Origin: an uncultured bacterium
Lineage (GTDB): Bacteria > Bacteroidota > Bacteroidia > CAILMK01
NCBI GenBank assembly: GCA_903829945.1
Contig: CAIKRV010000044.1
Coordinates: forward strand, 21,370-85,369
Direction of reading: 5' to 3'
DNA: 64,000 nucleotides
The position numbers and the translations under genes were made by a program. This document shows, one piece after another, positions 19,501 to 29,395 of this stretch. The number at the start of each line of letters is the position of its first letter. Within the stretch, counting starts at the first letter, position 1. The notes beneath the pieces were generated by a model. It saw only the letters and a list, made by a program, of their open reading frames with translations, ran no database searches and was not told where the DNA came from.

Positions 19501-21063
19501 TTGAACTACAGGAGGTTCAGGACCGATACGTAATTGGAAACAATCATCATATAATGTTTGCGCCAAATCATCCGCAAATAAAAGCTCTGTAATGGCATCC
19601 GTATTATCACTTTGACGAGTGGACATGGCCCAAACTGCACCTACAGTAACATAGTTAACAGCACCCGGTTTCAAGGTAAAAGGACCTGCAGATTGTAAGA
19701 ACCTTCTATCTCCTGGAGGGTTACCCGCATTTTTTTCTGTCCATTGATTTGGATCACTTACACGAGGGTCACCAGGGAACATGAAGTGTGCTTTAGGACC
19801 GGCGCCTGTTCCGTTTTTACCATCATTATGAATATAAGTGCCTTGTTTCCAACGAGCGGTCATAAAATAATAATAATTATTGGCCTGTTCCGGGTTACCA
19901 TTTACAGGATTAAAGTCATTATTATAATATACAAATGCTGACATTGGCAAGTAATCATCATTGACGTCAAGAATGCCATCATGATTTCTATCAATTCTAG
20001 GGGTGCCTGCATCTACATGAGGACCTAAGAAGAAGTCGGTACCAACAGCAGGTAAAGTTGTTCCATATCCTAATGCACCCGGATCTATATTTTCACCATT
20101 ATAGCAAATACCTAAACTTCTATTGGTATCTACGGCTACATAGTCATCAAATGCATAACCAAGGTCCGGATCCACCCATTGACCGAAGAAGGTACTATCT
20201 AAAGTATAGGTACCGCGGTTTATAATTTTATAGGCATAAAAAGTTGCACTATTTAATTGGTCATTCGTCACAAATGCAAATGCATGCACTTGAACTTCTA
20301 AACCAATTGCTAAGGCATGGGTTTCATTGTGCGTATTACCATTATCGTTATATACCCACCATAAATTTTGGTCAGGCGTAAATTCGCATTGAGGTTTGGA
20401 AGGAGTATGTGCATAAAAGACTGGATAATCACTATTTTTAGGATCAAACTGATTTAATAAATAGTGCCCATCTCCATCTACGTCTTTAAAAGGAGCCAAT
20501 TTAGAAAACTTCCATCCACCGGTATTGCTTTGTGGAAAAGCAGGCCAATTAATCATATCAGCCGTAGCAGGAGCCGAACCATTTTTAAAATTGGTAATAT
20601 CGTCCTTATTGATTTTCCAAATTTTGTCATATTGAAGACAAGCAGCAGCATCGGTACCGGCATTGACGGTATCCAACGGACCAGGGAAAAAGTCACTACC
20701 ATTTTGACGATAAGTCATGGCTGCCTCTTTTAGGTTGCCATGGTCATAACCACCAATCCATAAAGAACCGGCAAATAATGAAGTTCTTCTTGGTTGACCC
20801 TCCTGAGTAACTTTAGGAACTTCGTACTTAGCCAGACCTACAAGGTCCCACCACATGTCCCCACCATTTAGAATGTGCGCTCTGACATTATTGATGTCAA
20901 GGTCAGCAGAGCCGGTGGCCGGGGAACAGCCATCCGCTAAACGTTTGTGCTTGCCCGGAGGATTGATCGGCTGTCCTACATTTGGAGCAGCATAAACCAA
21001 TGTGCCAATGCACATAAAGCCTACCAGAGAAAGAAGTGAAAGTTTAATTTTATTCATAACCAA
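16555..21063 (-). CDS. Very large secreted protein with C-terminal FlgD-like/T9SS-type sorting domain
   Basis: Signal peptide; C-terminal VNIVPNPYYAYSGYE...IDIYTVNGALVRRY...PIASGVYLIHI. Confidence 0.75.
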   Translation of the reverse strand: MVMNKIKLSLLSLVGFMCIGTLVYAAPNVGQPINPPGKHKRLADGCSPATGSADLDINNVRAHILNGGDMWWDLVGLAKYEVPKVTQEGQPRRTSLFAGSLWIGGYDHGNLKEAAMTYRQNGSDFFPGPLDTVNAGTDAAACLQYDKIWKINKDDITNFKNGSAPATADMINWPAFPQSNTGGWKFSKLAPFKDVDGDGHYLLNQFDPKNSDYPVFYAHTPSKPQCEFTPDQNLWWVYNDNGNTHNETHALAIGLEVQVHAFAFVTNDQLNSATFYAYKIINRGTYTLDSTFFGQWVDPDLGYAFDDYVAVDTNRSLGICYNGENIDPGALGYGTTLPAVGTDFFLGPHVDAGTPRIDRNHDGILDVNDDYLPMSAFVYYNNDFNPVNGNPEQANNYYYFMTARWKQGTYIHNDGKNGTGAGPKAHFMFPGDPRVSDPNQWTEKNAGNPPGDRRFLQSAGPFTLKPGAVNYVTVGAVWAMSTRQSDNTDAITELLFADDLAQTLYDDCFQLRIGPEPPVVQVTELKNKVVLSFIDQNGSINTTEKNILTFGKKDTFRFEGYLIYQLANSSVSAGDLGDISKARLIAQSDIKGNNVPINIINNVFDPTLKSTVPKIMVTRSNQGVTHTYEIVKDLFATGDDKLINNNYYYYMVMAYGYNANPNDKNTYFLAGRPAQVNGSPSIIAMPHSSDPLFGGNSLNADFGTQVPIRRIEGVGNGGNFLDLDPSSEAELFSKNKNSIDQPLYAIGAGPVNIRVYDPLLVKGGDFQLRIYDSIGTTTNDTPYITKNFYEPNPARTRWVITQYNANTTKNDTIAYSQDSISIFHDQVVSKLGLVVSIAQPLSGKFDVNPKKPYYVDPSKFYTEAPGAVLDSSTRLTNGFISATITFNDPSNYWLTGIYDGEQSGTAAPINPYNWIRSGTHKDAQGGGVMDPKYDDVEISPDPTNSHSSPQDAGAYTEKVTSTKTVTKNLFTFVAKTNVYVLHTANGELTMYYGKSTGRTLDLVTDTNHTPKFLVRLFANKWDTVYNNVSGVQTILVSAGDTLFIDSTYNQTYTQSIVHKYAYDNWVDPRQAFEASLAGVVAPGALAARSEYFKDPSGVYEYTLGPIPDQVDFENQRINITNSIDLVFTADKSKWTKCVVIEEGETSTDPNLTNKNEGGAKKFDVRKHTNPFVDGANGPIYNPGANPEVGTSWFPGYAVNIETGERLNIMFGEDSHNQKDNGNDMLWNPTNNNWQYGYLNPAAGYFDYVNGYTWAGKHWIYVMSSRNPWSKVAMTKAFRDKYPRFAKERGIAYDSCKTYLAMLTDNSFARNTMLAHVFGDVMWVMPPALTAAGKLNSVQDGIIPSDARLRLRVTTPYATYPNASGTPQNNNLPLYSFNTSSLTPTETVALGQKALKEVNIVPNPYYAYSGYETSQLDNRVRITNLPSKCTIDIYTVNGALVRRYNVDQPISEIHSTFLDWDLKNNAGVPIASGVYLIHIKAGNLGERVIKWFGVMRPIDLDTF

Positions 21064-21089
21064 ATCAGTTCTAAATTTTCAATACTTAA

Positions 21090-24000
21090 TTAAAATGCAT
21101 AACTTAATCCAAGACGAATAACACGCGGTGAACCATAGTTGCCCGGGCTCAATAAACGTGCATTGTATTGATCAACAAATGCTTGACGTGCTGCTAAATC
21201 AGCAATATTACTTAATGTTTTTTGACCTTCCGCAGATGCCAAATATCCATCATCATCCGGGCGACCTGTATAACGATATACGCCAAAGATGTTCTGTATG
21301 TTAAACAAATTTTGAATGGTAACACGCAAGTTGATGTAATGGTCGCTACCTTTTGAGCCGCTATTTTCTTGGTTTTTCTTTGATTTTACCAATATGTTTT
21401 TATCATAGGATAAATCCACGCGATAATTCCAAGGTAAACGGGCATCATTCGGTTGACCTAATAATGTAGTACGTTGAGCTACGCCAATTTCAACATCAGT
21501 TGTAACGTTGGATTGACGAGAATAAGGCATACCGGAACTTGCAGTAAATAAAGCAAAGAAACCGGCATTTTCAAATACTGCACGATATACTTTATCTACC
21601 ACAGTATTTATACCATTGCTTTTATCAGTAGATGGACCGGTATAATCCAAACCATCGCCAAAACGATAATCAACGGTAGCATTCAATTTATGACGAACAT
21701 CGTAATCCAATGGTAGTGGAGTACGTAAGTTAGGTTGACCGGCAGCAATTAAACCGCCTTGAGAACCTGAGGATGAACCGGTACCATTTGCAAATTGCAA
21801 TCCATAATTGGCTTTAAAGGCAATACCGGAAGCCGCAGCACGACGATATTCATAAATAACGTTTAGTCCTTTTACGGTACCAAAGTCAATATTATCATAA
21901 GTAGTATAAGTACTTACTGGGTAAGCGAAATTAATTTTTCTTATTTGAATCATATTACGCAATTCACCATAGTTAGCTTCCAAGGTGATAACACTAACTT
22001 TTCCGATAATTTGCTTGAAACCTACTTGATAATTAATACGCGTTTGTGGTTTCAAATTTGGATTATCTATAACACCGGTAGCTCTTTCTTTTAAGAAATA
22101 ATAATTATCAATGGAGAAAAAGTTATTACTGGTAGGACGTTGGCTTAAGATATCATAATTCGCATAGAAGTTAGCCACGTCTGATATTGGGAAAGAGAAA
22201 GACACACGAGGTGAATAACTAGTTTGAGGAGTATATTGTTGGAAAGAAGCAGCAATCGGCTTATTTAAATTATCTCTGGAAATACCTGCACCTTTAATAT
22301 AAGGAGTCAAGGTACCGCCATTTAAATTCGCCAAATAGGTTACGTCCGTTACTTCTTTACCGGTTGCATCATACCATTTATTGGTAGCAGGGTCACGATA
22401 TCCTATTGGTGCAACTGTTGGATTTAAAGGATCATTTACGTAAGGCACATAACTTGAACCGATATTTCCGGGTTTGGTATATTTGGTAGTTCCAAAATAT
22501 TTACCGTCAATATCTCCCGCAGTATAGGTAGGAAGCATGGAATATTGGTCAATTAATACCGGCTGATTTGCATCATAACGATCAATACGTAAACCTAAAC
22601 GGAAATTAATGCCGTAAAAATCAAACTGGTCTTGAACATATCCTGCAATATAAATAGGCTGGAAAGCAGCAATGTATCTGTGCAAACTATCATTCAAGAA
22701 ATCATTAACTGTCAATTTCTTAGAAGGTGAATTGCCTAAATAATCATAACCATAGTAACTCACTAAAGAGCTACCTTGGTTGAGCAATTCATCGGCGGAG
22801 AACATATTTAATTTTCCGGCCAAGCGACCGTGAGACGCTAAGTATTTAGATAAATTATTATAATCACCGGGATTGTAGCCATCTGTATTAATAAATGACT
22901 CACTGGAAATTGGTTTTCCATGAATATCAGTAGCCCCTTGGCTGATTAAATATTCTCTGAAGTTTTTATCAAAAGTTCTTTGGTTGGCAGATTGGAAACG
23001 GTAATTAATAGTATCCAAGAAGTTACCATATTTATCAAATACTGAATCCTTTCTTGTAGTATCAACAGATAGATGTGAGTTAGCTAACTGACGTGCTAAA
23101 GTCCATAAACCGGTAGTAGCTACAGTATAACCACTTGAAACACGTTGTTCATAATTGAAACCAAATTTGATAGCATGTTGCTTCAACTGGAAGGAACCGG
23201 AGAAATATAAATTAAATTGGTCCGTTTGAGATTTAGAAACTGAACCATATACGGTACCTACACCACTCCACAAAGAGTTAACATTAGTAGGCGATTGTCC
23301 GTTAACTAAGCCACCTTCATTTTGGATTTGTTGTAAGTTATATACTTTTGATTTATTAGCAAAATACTCACGGGTATAATTTTGTTCTGTGGTTAAAACA
23401 TTACCAGGTTTAAATTTCACAGAGTCAATTAAATAATTACCTTCACTATATACATGGGTGGTCGGATCCACAGTATAAGATCTACGGGTATATTGATCAA
23501 AAGTACCGATATAACCATATTTAAAGTAATCATCTTTCAGGTTCTTATCCCAAGTAGTATTTCGAACCGTTTGATAATCCCCTTGAATGGAATAAGAAGC
23601 GCCCTGGATAATAGATTTAGGATCAGTGGCAATATTTTGTTTAAAACGTATAAATCCTCTATAAGTCTCATTAATAACTTGAGGATTATTAGCGGTATTA
23701 AACATGCTGAAAGAAGGAATATAAGCCAAATATGAATTATAGTTTCCTGAAGCATAGGCAGTAATAGTGATATTATTCACCGGTTGGTATTCCAACTTTC
23801 CTGTAAAGGAATAGCTTTGAGAAGGAATATTAGGGTGATAAGCCACCGTAGTAATACCGGAATTGCCTACATAAGAAGCGGCCGGTAAGAATATATCTGT
23901 ATTAATGGTATTAATATCTGTTTTTGGAGCTCTAATTAATGGATTTGCATTTAAAGCATTCATTACATTAGAATTGGCAGTATAAATCGGAATTCCGGAT

Positions 24001-24953
24001 GGACTTGGGTCTTTAATTAAAGTAGCAGAACCGGAAATAAAGAAGTCAATTAAAGGGCGGGATGGAATGGAATCTCCATGTGCTTTGGTTTTCCAAATTG
24101 GACCGCTTAAATATCCGTCAAAATAATTATACCCATAAGCATCAAGCAATTGTGATGACAAAGCGCTAATACCTCCTGAAAATACACCTGTAGGACCACG
24201 ACTGGTTACGGTTACAATACCGCCTGTAGCATCACCATATTCTGCACCGATACCTGAGGTTAGAATGGTAGATTGTTCCAAGGCCGTTTGAGGAATAGAC
24301 ATGGACCCCAAAACTTTAATACCATCTAAGTAATAAACAGTTCCATCACCTCTACCCCCTGCAAGATTTAAACCTTGGCTACTGCTGATGACACCGGGTT
24401 GTACTACTAATAAGTAACCTGAACCTTGACCGGCAGCATGTTGGAAATCCTCACGGGTAATAACACTTACCCCGGGGTTTTTCTTATTAATTAATGGATC
24501 TTTAAAAACTACTACTTCAACATTTTTAAGTGTTTTACCCTTCACAGACATTTTGATATAAAGGTCCTGGGTTTTATCAGCGTATAAGTTTACACGAACA
24601 ATTTTAAATTTTTCGTAACCAATCTTAATCGCGATAACGCTATCCACAAGACCCGGTTGTAAACCGGTAATATTATACTTTCCTTCATCATCGGACATTT
24701 TAGCCGCCCTGAGAATACCGGAGGAATAAACCCTAATAATGGCACCATCAATAGGTTCCTTGGTCGTTTCATCTGTAACATTTCCACTTAATCCAGCGTC
24801 CTGTGTTTGTGAAAAAGCTACTAAAGATAGGGAGCTAAAGAGAAAAGATAGTAAAAAATGCCTGAGCCTCATCTTATTTAGTTTAGTTTTAGATCTACGT
24901 TTTGCTTGTGTTTCGTTTGCCTGTTCGTTTCGTTGAAGCGATTTTACAAACAC
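21090..24953 (-). CDS. TonB-dependent receptor with carboxypeptidase-regulatory-like N-terminal domain
   Basis: LSGNVTDETTKEPIDGAIIRVYSSG, plug domain YYLDGIKVLGSMSIPQTALEQSTILTSGIGAEYGDATGGIVTVTSRGP, C-terminal RVIRLGLSYAF. The true start may be MRLRHF, 27 codons in. Confidence 0.9.
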   Translation of the reverse strand: MFVKSLQRNEQANETQAKRRSKTKLNKMRLRHFLLSFLFSSLSLVAFSQTQDAGLSGNVTDETTKEPIDGAIIRVYSSGILRAAKMSDDEGKYNITGLQPGLVDSVIAIKIGYEKFKIVRVNLYADKTQDLYIKMSVKGKTLKNVEVVVFKDPLINKKNPGVSVITREDFQHAAGQGSGYLLVVQPGVISSSQGLNLAGGRGDGTVYYLDGIKVLGSMSIPQTALEQSTILTSGIGAEYGDATGGIVTVTSRGPTGVFSGGISALSSQLLDAYGYNYFDGYLSGPIWKTKAHGDSIPSRPLIDFFISGSATLIKDPSPSGIPIYTANSNVMNALNANPLIRAPKTDINTINTDIFLPAASYVGNSGITTVAYHPNIPSQSYSFTGKLEYQPVNNITITAYASGNYNSYLAYIPSFSMFNTANNPQVINETYRGFIRFKQNIATDPKSIIQGASYSIQGDYQTVRNTTWDKNLKDDYFKYGYIGTFDQYTRRSYTVDPTTHVYSEGNYLIDSVKFKPGNVLTTEQNYTREYFANKSKVYNLQQIQNEGGLVNGQSPTNVNSLWSGVGTVYGSVSKSQTDQFNLYFSGSFQLKQHAIKFGFNYEQRVSSGYTVATTGLWTLARQLANSHLSVDTTRKDSVFDKYGNFLDTINYRFQSANQRTFDKNFREYLISQGATDIHGKPISSESFINTDGYNPGDYNNLSKYLASHGRLAGKLNMFSADELLNQGSSLVSYYGYDYLGNSPSKKLTVNDFLNDSLHRYIAAFQPIYIAGYVQDQFDFYGINFRLGLRIDRYDANQPVLIDQYSMLPTYTAGDIDGKYFGTTKYTKPGNIGSSYVPYVNDPLNPTVAPIGYRDPATNKWYDATGKEVTDVTYLANLNGGTLTPYIKGAGISRDNLNKPIAASFQQYTPQTSYSPRVSFSFPISDVANFYANYDILSQRPTSNNFFSIDNYYFLKERATGVIDNPNLKPQTRINYQVGFKQIIGKVSVITLEANYGELRNMIQIRKINFAYPVSTYTTYDNIDFGTVKGLNVIYEYRRAAASGIAFKANYGLQFANGTGSSSGSQGGLIAAGQPNLRTPLPLDYDVRHKLNATVDYRFGDGLDYTGPSTDKSNGINTVVDKVYRAVFENAGFFALFTASSGMPYSRQSNVTTDVEIGVAQRTTLLGQPNDARLPWNYRVDLSYDKNILVKSKKNQENSGSKGSDHYINLRVTIQNLFNIQNIFGVYRYTGRPDDDGYLASAEGQKTLSNIADLAARQAFVDQYNARLLSPGNYGSPRVIRLGLSYAF

Positions 24954-25552
24954 AAATTTAATTAGTCAGGTCAGTCCTTCAAAAAACATATTTGGTCATT
25001 TATCAGGCAATTTTCAACCTTAGAGAAGTTTTATCTTTCTCAAATTATTGATTTACAAACCTTTAATTAATGAATTACCTATGTCCTTATCGCTCCTTAG
25101 CCCAAAAACTTGTGTTTTTACGCCCTCTTCACAATGCAGGAAAATGGCTTCAAAGCTATTAATCATTATTGACTTGACAAAAAAATTTTATCAACGTCTT
25201 TGAAACTAGGCTTCTAAGCATAAAATCGAATTTGGCCTTTTTTATGCTGTTAATAATTGATTCACTTATAGATAACGATTATTTAATATACTTTTTATTG
25301 AATACTAAACCTTGAAAATTGGGCCAAATAAAAAATTCTTCCATAAAAAGTATGCCCCCACTTTACATCACTACAATTAATTTAATGCCTTAAATATCAA
25401 TATATAAAGAAGTTACAATGCCCTTAATCCAATAATATTCCGATAAATGCTAAAAATTGTATTTTCCCAATGATTCAAATTTTTTCTAAATTTGTAGTCC
25501 GTTTAATTCCAAATTTCAAAACAACAAGAATTAAACTTAAAAACAGAGGGCT

Positions 25553-26830
25553 ATGAAAAAATTTACATTCATGAATAAATACGTTTGGCTTATTATACTA
25601 GGCCTTGCAAGTGCTTCCCTAGCAAAAGCACAATTTACTGTTTGCGGTACCGATCATTATTGGGACCAACAAGTAGCAAAAAATCCTCAATTGGAACAAG
25701 AGCGCATTAAAGCTGATGCGGGTGCGCGTGCGGCTATCTATAGTGCGGCTTACAAAACCATGCCTACTACTTCAGAACTTTTAATCCCTATTGTATTTCA
25801 CGTTATTTCCAATAGAAATTATCCGGTTCAAACGACCTTACAAGATTGTAAAGATCAAATTCAACGTTTAAACGAAGATTATAGCGAAAGAAATTCCGAT
25901 ACCGTAAATGTCCGTCCTTTGTTTCAAGGCAGAATTGGCAATGCTCATATCCGATTTATCTTAGCTACGAAAGATCCGAACGGTAACCCAACTACAGGGA
26001 TGACCAGAGATACTTCTATATTAACCTACAATGCGGGGGATACCGTTAAATCCGTAGTGGATTGGGACCATAATTTTTACCTAAATGTATGGGTCGTTTA
26101 TAATATCGACTCTCGTTCCTTGCCAAAAGGCAGTACTATTGCAGGCTATTCCGTATTTCCATGGGATGGCGTAGCCAGAGGCAAAGCTGATGGTATCGTG
26201 ATGGACCATACTTGGATAGGCTATGGAACTGATCGTACCCTTACCCATGAAATTGGTCACTTCCTTGGTTTATACCATACTTTCCAAGGTGGTTGCACCG
26301 GTGGTGATGAAATTGAAGATACTCCTCCTGTTACTGCTGCAAGCTTAGGCAAATGCGGTACCTGGCCACAAGATAGCTCTTCCAATACTTGTCATAATGA
26401 TGTTCCGGATCTTCCTGATATGTTGGAAAACATTATGGATTATTCCAGCTGTAAAGTAATGTTTACTAAGCAACAAGTTCAAAGAATGCGTTATTACCTT
26501 ACTTTGAACCGCGTATCATTATATTACTATAATACGGTAGCCGGCATAGAAACCCCTACTGAAAATTCAAGTGCTGCGCTAAGCCTTTTCCCTAATCCTA
26601 CCAATGAAAGCTTTACTTTAGATGCAGCAGGATTAGCTATTGGCAAATCTGTTCATATTCAATGTTTTGATATGATGGGCCGTATGCAATTCGAAGAACT
26701 TGTTCCGGTAGGAAACGATGGCATCATCAGCAAACAAATGAATGTGGCCAGCTTAAAATCAGGCGTCTACAAAGTGGTGCTTTATCAAGACAACGAAATG
26801 AAAGCGGTTAAAGCTTTAATCAAACAATAA
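25553..26830 (+). CDS. Secreted M43-family zinc metalloprotease with T9SS sorting domain
   Basis: LTHEIGHFLGLYHTF (HEXXHXXGXXH), MDYSSC Met-turn, C-terminal LFPNPTNESFTL...LKSGVYKVVL. Confidence 0.92.
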   Translation: MKKFTFMNKYVWLIILGLASASLAKAQFTVCGTDHYWDQQVAKNPQLEQERIKADAGARAAIYSAAYKTMPTTSELLIPIVFHVISNRNYPVQTTLQDCKDQIQRLNEDYSERNSDTVNVRPLFQGRIGNAHIRFILATKDPNGNPTTGMTRDTSILTYNAGDTVKSVVDWDHNFYLNVWVVYNIDSRSLPKGSTIAGYSVFPWDGVARGKADGIVMDHTWIGYGTDRTLTHEIGHFLGLYHTFQGGCTGGDEIEDTPPVTAASLGKCGTWPQDSSSNTCHNDVPDLPDMLENIMDYSSCKVMFTKQQVQRMRYYLTLNRVSLYYYNTVAGIETPTENSSAALSLFPNPTNESFTLDAAGLAIGKSVHIQCFDMMGRMQFEELVPVGNDGIISKQMNVASLKSGVYKVVLYQDNEMKAVKALIKQ

Positions 26831-26854
26831 GATCGTTCAAGCGAATAATTTACA

Positions 26855-26884
26855 AAGCCTCTGCAAATTTGCAGAGGCTTTTTT
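26855..26884 (+). terminator. Rho-independent terminator
   Basis: AAGCCTCTGCAAATTTGCAGAGGCTT followed by TTTT. Confidence 0.85.
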
Positions 26885-27286
26885 ATGGTCCCAACTTTTA
26901 AAATTGGTTTATAATCTTGGGAATAAATACTTAAATACTTCTCCCCTTCTGCATTAAGGCTTTGTTATCCATATTAAGGCTGAAGGTACTACAAAGGGTC
27001 TGAATATTATTCTAATTTATACGCTAAGTTTAAAGCTAAGGAGTTCTTGGCTGATGGGTACTAAGCTACATACTAAAGTCCAAAAACAATTGAGATATTA
27101 AAAAAATGCAAAACTCAATTATTTGTATTTCAATAATTTAAACTTTGCGAAGCTAATGATTGACCTGCTTAAAAAATTATGGATTCTAATTTTTGCGGGA
27201 ATTGCTCCAAAGAACGGAGCAAAAATAATATTAAGATATGCTTTGCGAGATTTATATTATTATAAATCAATTATATAAATGCTGCA

Positions 27287-28273
27287 TTACTTGGATTGTC
27301 CATGAATATCCACCCAGGATTTGAACTTATCAAAGACCGTAAAAAATATCTTTTCACGGGCTTCCTTGGTCCATCCTGCTATATGCGGGGTAATTAATAC
27401 CTTACCGGTATCTAATAACTCAGTAATGAGGGCCTTTTCTTCCACGCTATAAGTGCTAAGTTTTTCATTTTCAAGAACATCTAGTGCAGCACCCAAAATT
27501 TTACCACTTTTTACTCCCTTTAATAAGGCGGCAGTATTAACAATTTTGCCGCGGGACGTATTTAATAAGTAAAAAGGCTTCTTGCATTTATTTATAAATG
27601 AATCATTTATAAAATAATTCGTTTCCTCATTCAGGGGCAGGTGAACCGTTATAATATCTGCACGTCGCTGAATCTCCTCCATGCTTGATTCACGAACAAA
27701 GCTGGTACTAAAGCCGCTTTTGTACTTATCATATGCATACATATCTGCCTCAAAGCCTTGCATTTTAAGAGCAAAGGCCTGTCCGGTATTCCCATATCCA
27801 ATAATTCCGATGACCTTACCTTTAATTTCGGTTCCTTTGTTTTCTTCGCGCACCCATTGAAAATTACGGACTTGCTCCCAAGCACGAGGAATGAAGTTTA
27901 ACATATTAATTAACAGACCAATAGCATGTTCAGCCACAGCATCCTTATTGGCTTCCGGTGAATTGAGTACTAGGATATCCTTGGATTCTGCATAAGCTAC
28001 ATTTACATTATCCAATCCTGAACCCGGACGCAGAATGTATTTCAGACGGTCCGCCTTATCAATTAATTCCCGGGTCATAAAAATATTACTATTAATAACA
28101 ATACCATGGAATTGCTCAATAATTTCCAACAGGGATTCATTACTGATTTCAGGATAGTACACCACTTCAAAGTTCATGAGTTCGAAGGCCTCTAAAAACT
28201 TCTCCGGCACATTATCCGTCACCAGGAATTTATCCTTTCCGGGTTGCATGCTATGTTCAAATGCTTTTGCCAT
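27287..28273 (-). CDS. D-isomer 2-hydroxyacid dehydrogenase (phosphoglycerate dehydrogenase-like)
   Basis: GKVIGIIGYGNTGQAFA nucleotide-binding motif; LRPGSGLDNVNVAYA; LLNTSRGKIVNTAALL; ITPHIAGWT. Confidence 0.9.
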   Translation of the reverse strand: MAKAFEHSMQPGKDKFLVTDNVPEKFLEAFELMNFEVVYYPEISNESLLEIIEQFHGIVINSNIFMTRELIDKADRLKYILRPGSGLDNVNVAYAESKDILVLNSPEANKDAVAEHAIGLLINMLNFIPRAWEQVRNFQWVREENKGTEIKGKVIGIIGYGNTGQAFALKMQGFEADMYAYDKYKSGFSTSFVRESSMEEIQRRADIITVHLPLNEETNYFINDSFINKCKKPFYLLNTSRGKIVNTAALLKGVKSGKILGAALDVLENEKLSTYSVEEKALITELLDTGKVLITPHIAGWTKEAREKIFFTVFDKFKSWVDIHGQSK

Positions 28274-28308
28274 ATGCTTATCAATATTATAAGATTGTTG
28301 CTAAGGGT

Positions 28309-29085
28309 CTAATTGCTTTTCAGCATTTTCGCCAAATAAATAAACTGCTCAAAACCTAATTGCTCCGGTCTTTTATCCAAAATTCCGGAATCCAAGGCCG
28401 GAAAATTAACACTGAATATTTTTAAAGAATTCCTTAAGGTTTTCCTTCTTTGATTAAATGCTGTTTTTATAACGGTTAATAAAAAGCTTTCGTCACAATC
28501 CGGATGAAAACTTTCTTTTCTGCTTAATCGTATCACCCCTGATTTTACTTTGGGTGGGGGAAAAAAGGAGCCTTCATTGACGGTAAATAAATATTTAACT
28601 TCGTAAAAAGTCTGTACCCAAACACTAATTAAACCGTAAACTTTAGAACCCGGTGGAGAACAAACCCTTTGGGCAACCTCCTTTTGAAACATACCCACCA
28701 TTTCCGGTATTTGCTCGCGATGCTCCACAATTTTAAAAATAATCTGCGAGGAAATATTGTAGGGGAAATTTCCTATCACCCCAAAAGGCGCAGTACAATA
28801 CTTTTTAAAATCAATTTCCAATATATCATCTTGGATAATTTGATTTTTGATGAGCGGATAATTTCTTTGAAGCGCCGGAATCAAATCCTTGTCAATTTCT
28901 ACCAGATGCAGCTTTTCCTTATAACGTTCGTACAGAAATTGTGTTAATACCCCCTGCCCGGGTCCCACTTCAAATAATTCGAAGTAGGACTGATTTATTT
29001 TCTGCAAGGCATTACAAATATTTTCAGCGATGTGCGTATCCCGCAGAAAATGCTGACCGAAATGTTTCTTGGGCGCTATTGACAT
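28309..29085 (-). CDS. rsmA: 16S rRNA (adenine(1518)-N(6)/adenine(1519)-N(6))-dimethyltransferase RsmA
   Basis: KKHFGQHFLRD, EVGPGQGVLTQFL, VIGNFPYNISSQI, FNQRRKTLRNSL. Confidence 0.97.
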   Translation of the reverse strand: MSIAPKKHFGQHFLRDTHIAENICNALQKINQSYFELFEVGPGQGVLTQFLYERYKEKLHLVEIDKDLIPALQRNYPLIKNQIIQDDILEIDFKKYCTAPFGVIGNFPYNISSQIIFKIVEHREQIPEMVGMFQKEVAQRVCSPPGSKVYGLISVWVQTFYEVKYLFTVNEGSFFPPPKVKSGVIRLSRKESFHPDCDESFLLTVIKTAFNQRRKTLRNSLKIFSVNFPALDSGILDKRPEQLGFEQFIYLAKMLKSN

Positions 29086-29092
29086 TTACGTA

Positions 29093-29125
29093 CAAAGGTA
29101 GCGTGTGGGCCGACTAATCCCGAAA
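29093..29125 (-). promoter_or_regulatory. rsmA: Bacteroidota-type promoter (TTTC-N21-TACCTTTG) for rsmA
   Basis: Minus strand TTTCGGGATTAGTCGGCCCACACGCTACCTTTG, only 7 nt from the ATG. Confidence 0.55.
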
Positions 29126-29395
29126 ATTGTAGGCTATAAATTAGATTATGCAGCTTTGCTGAATAATTATGCATAGAACAATTTACCTTTGTGCATCAAT
29201 TATGCTTTCAGTGCCTTGCATTTAGGTACCATCAATACCCAAACTTGTGCTCCTGAAGCTTTTGAAACCATGCCAATGAAATATAAATTTCATACGATAG
29301 GATTCCGTTGCTTTCCCTGCGAATCTGTGCGACAACCCAAGCATAATTTAATTTTATTTACAGAATAATAAGATCCCAATAGTATTTAAATAAAG

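Noticed and set aside
29101-29395. Possible short coding frame or ncRNA between rsmA and kup (TACCTTTG at 29184 followed by an open frame without a clear start)
   Set aside because: No good start codon, no recognised product and no clear -33 element; too weak to call.
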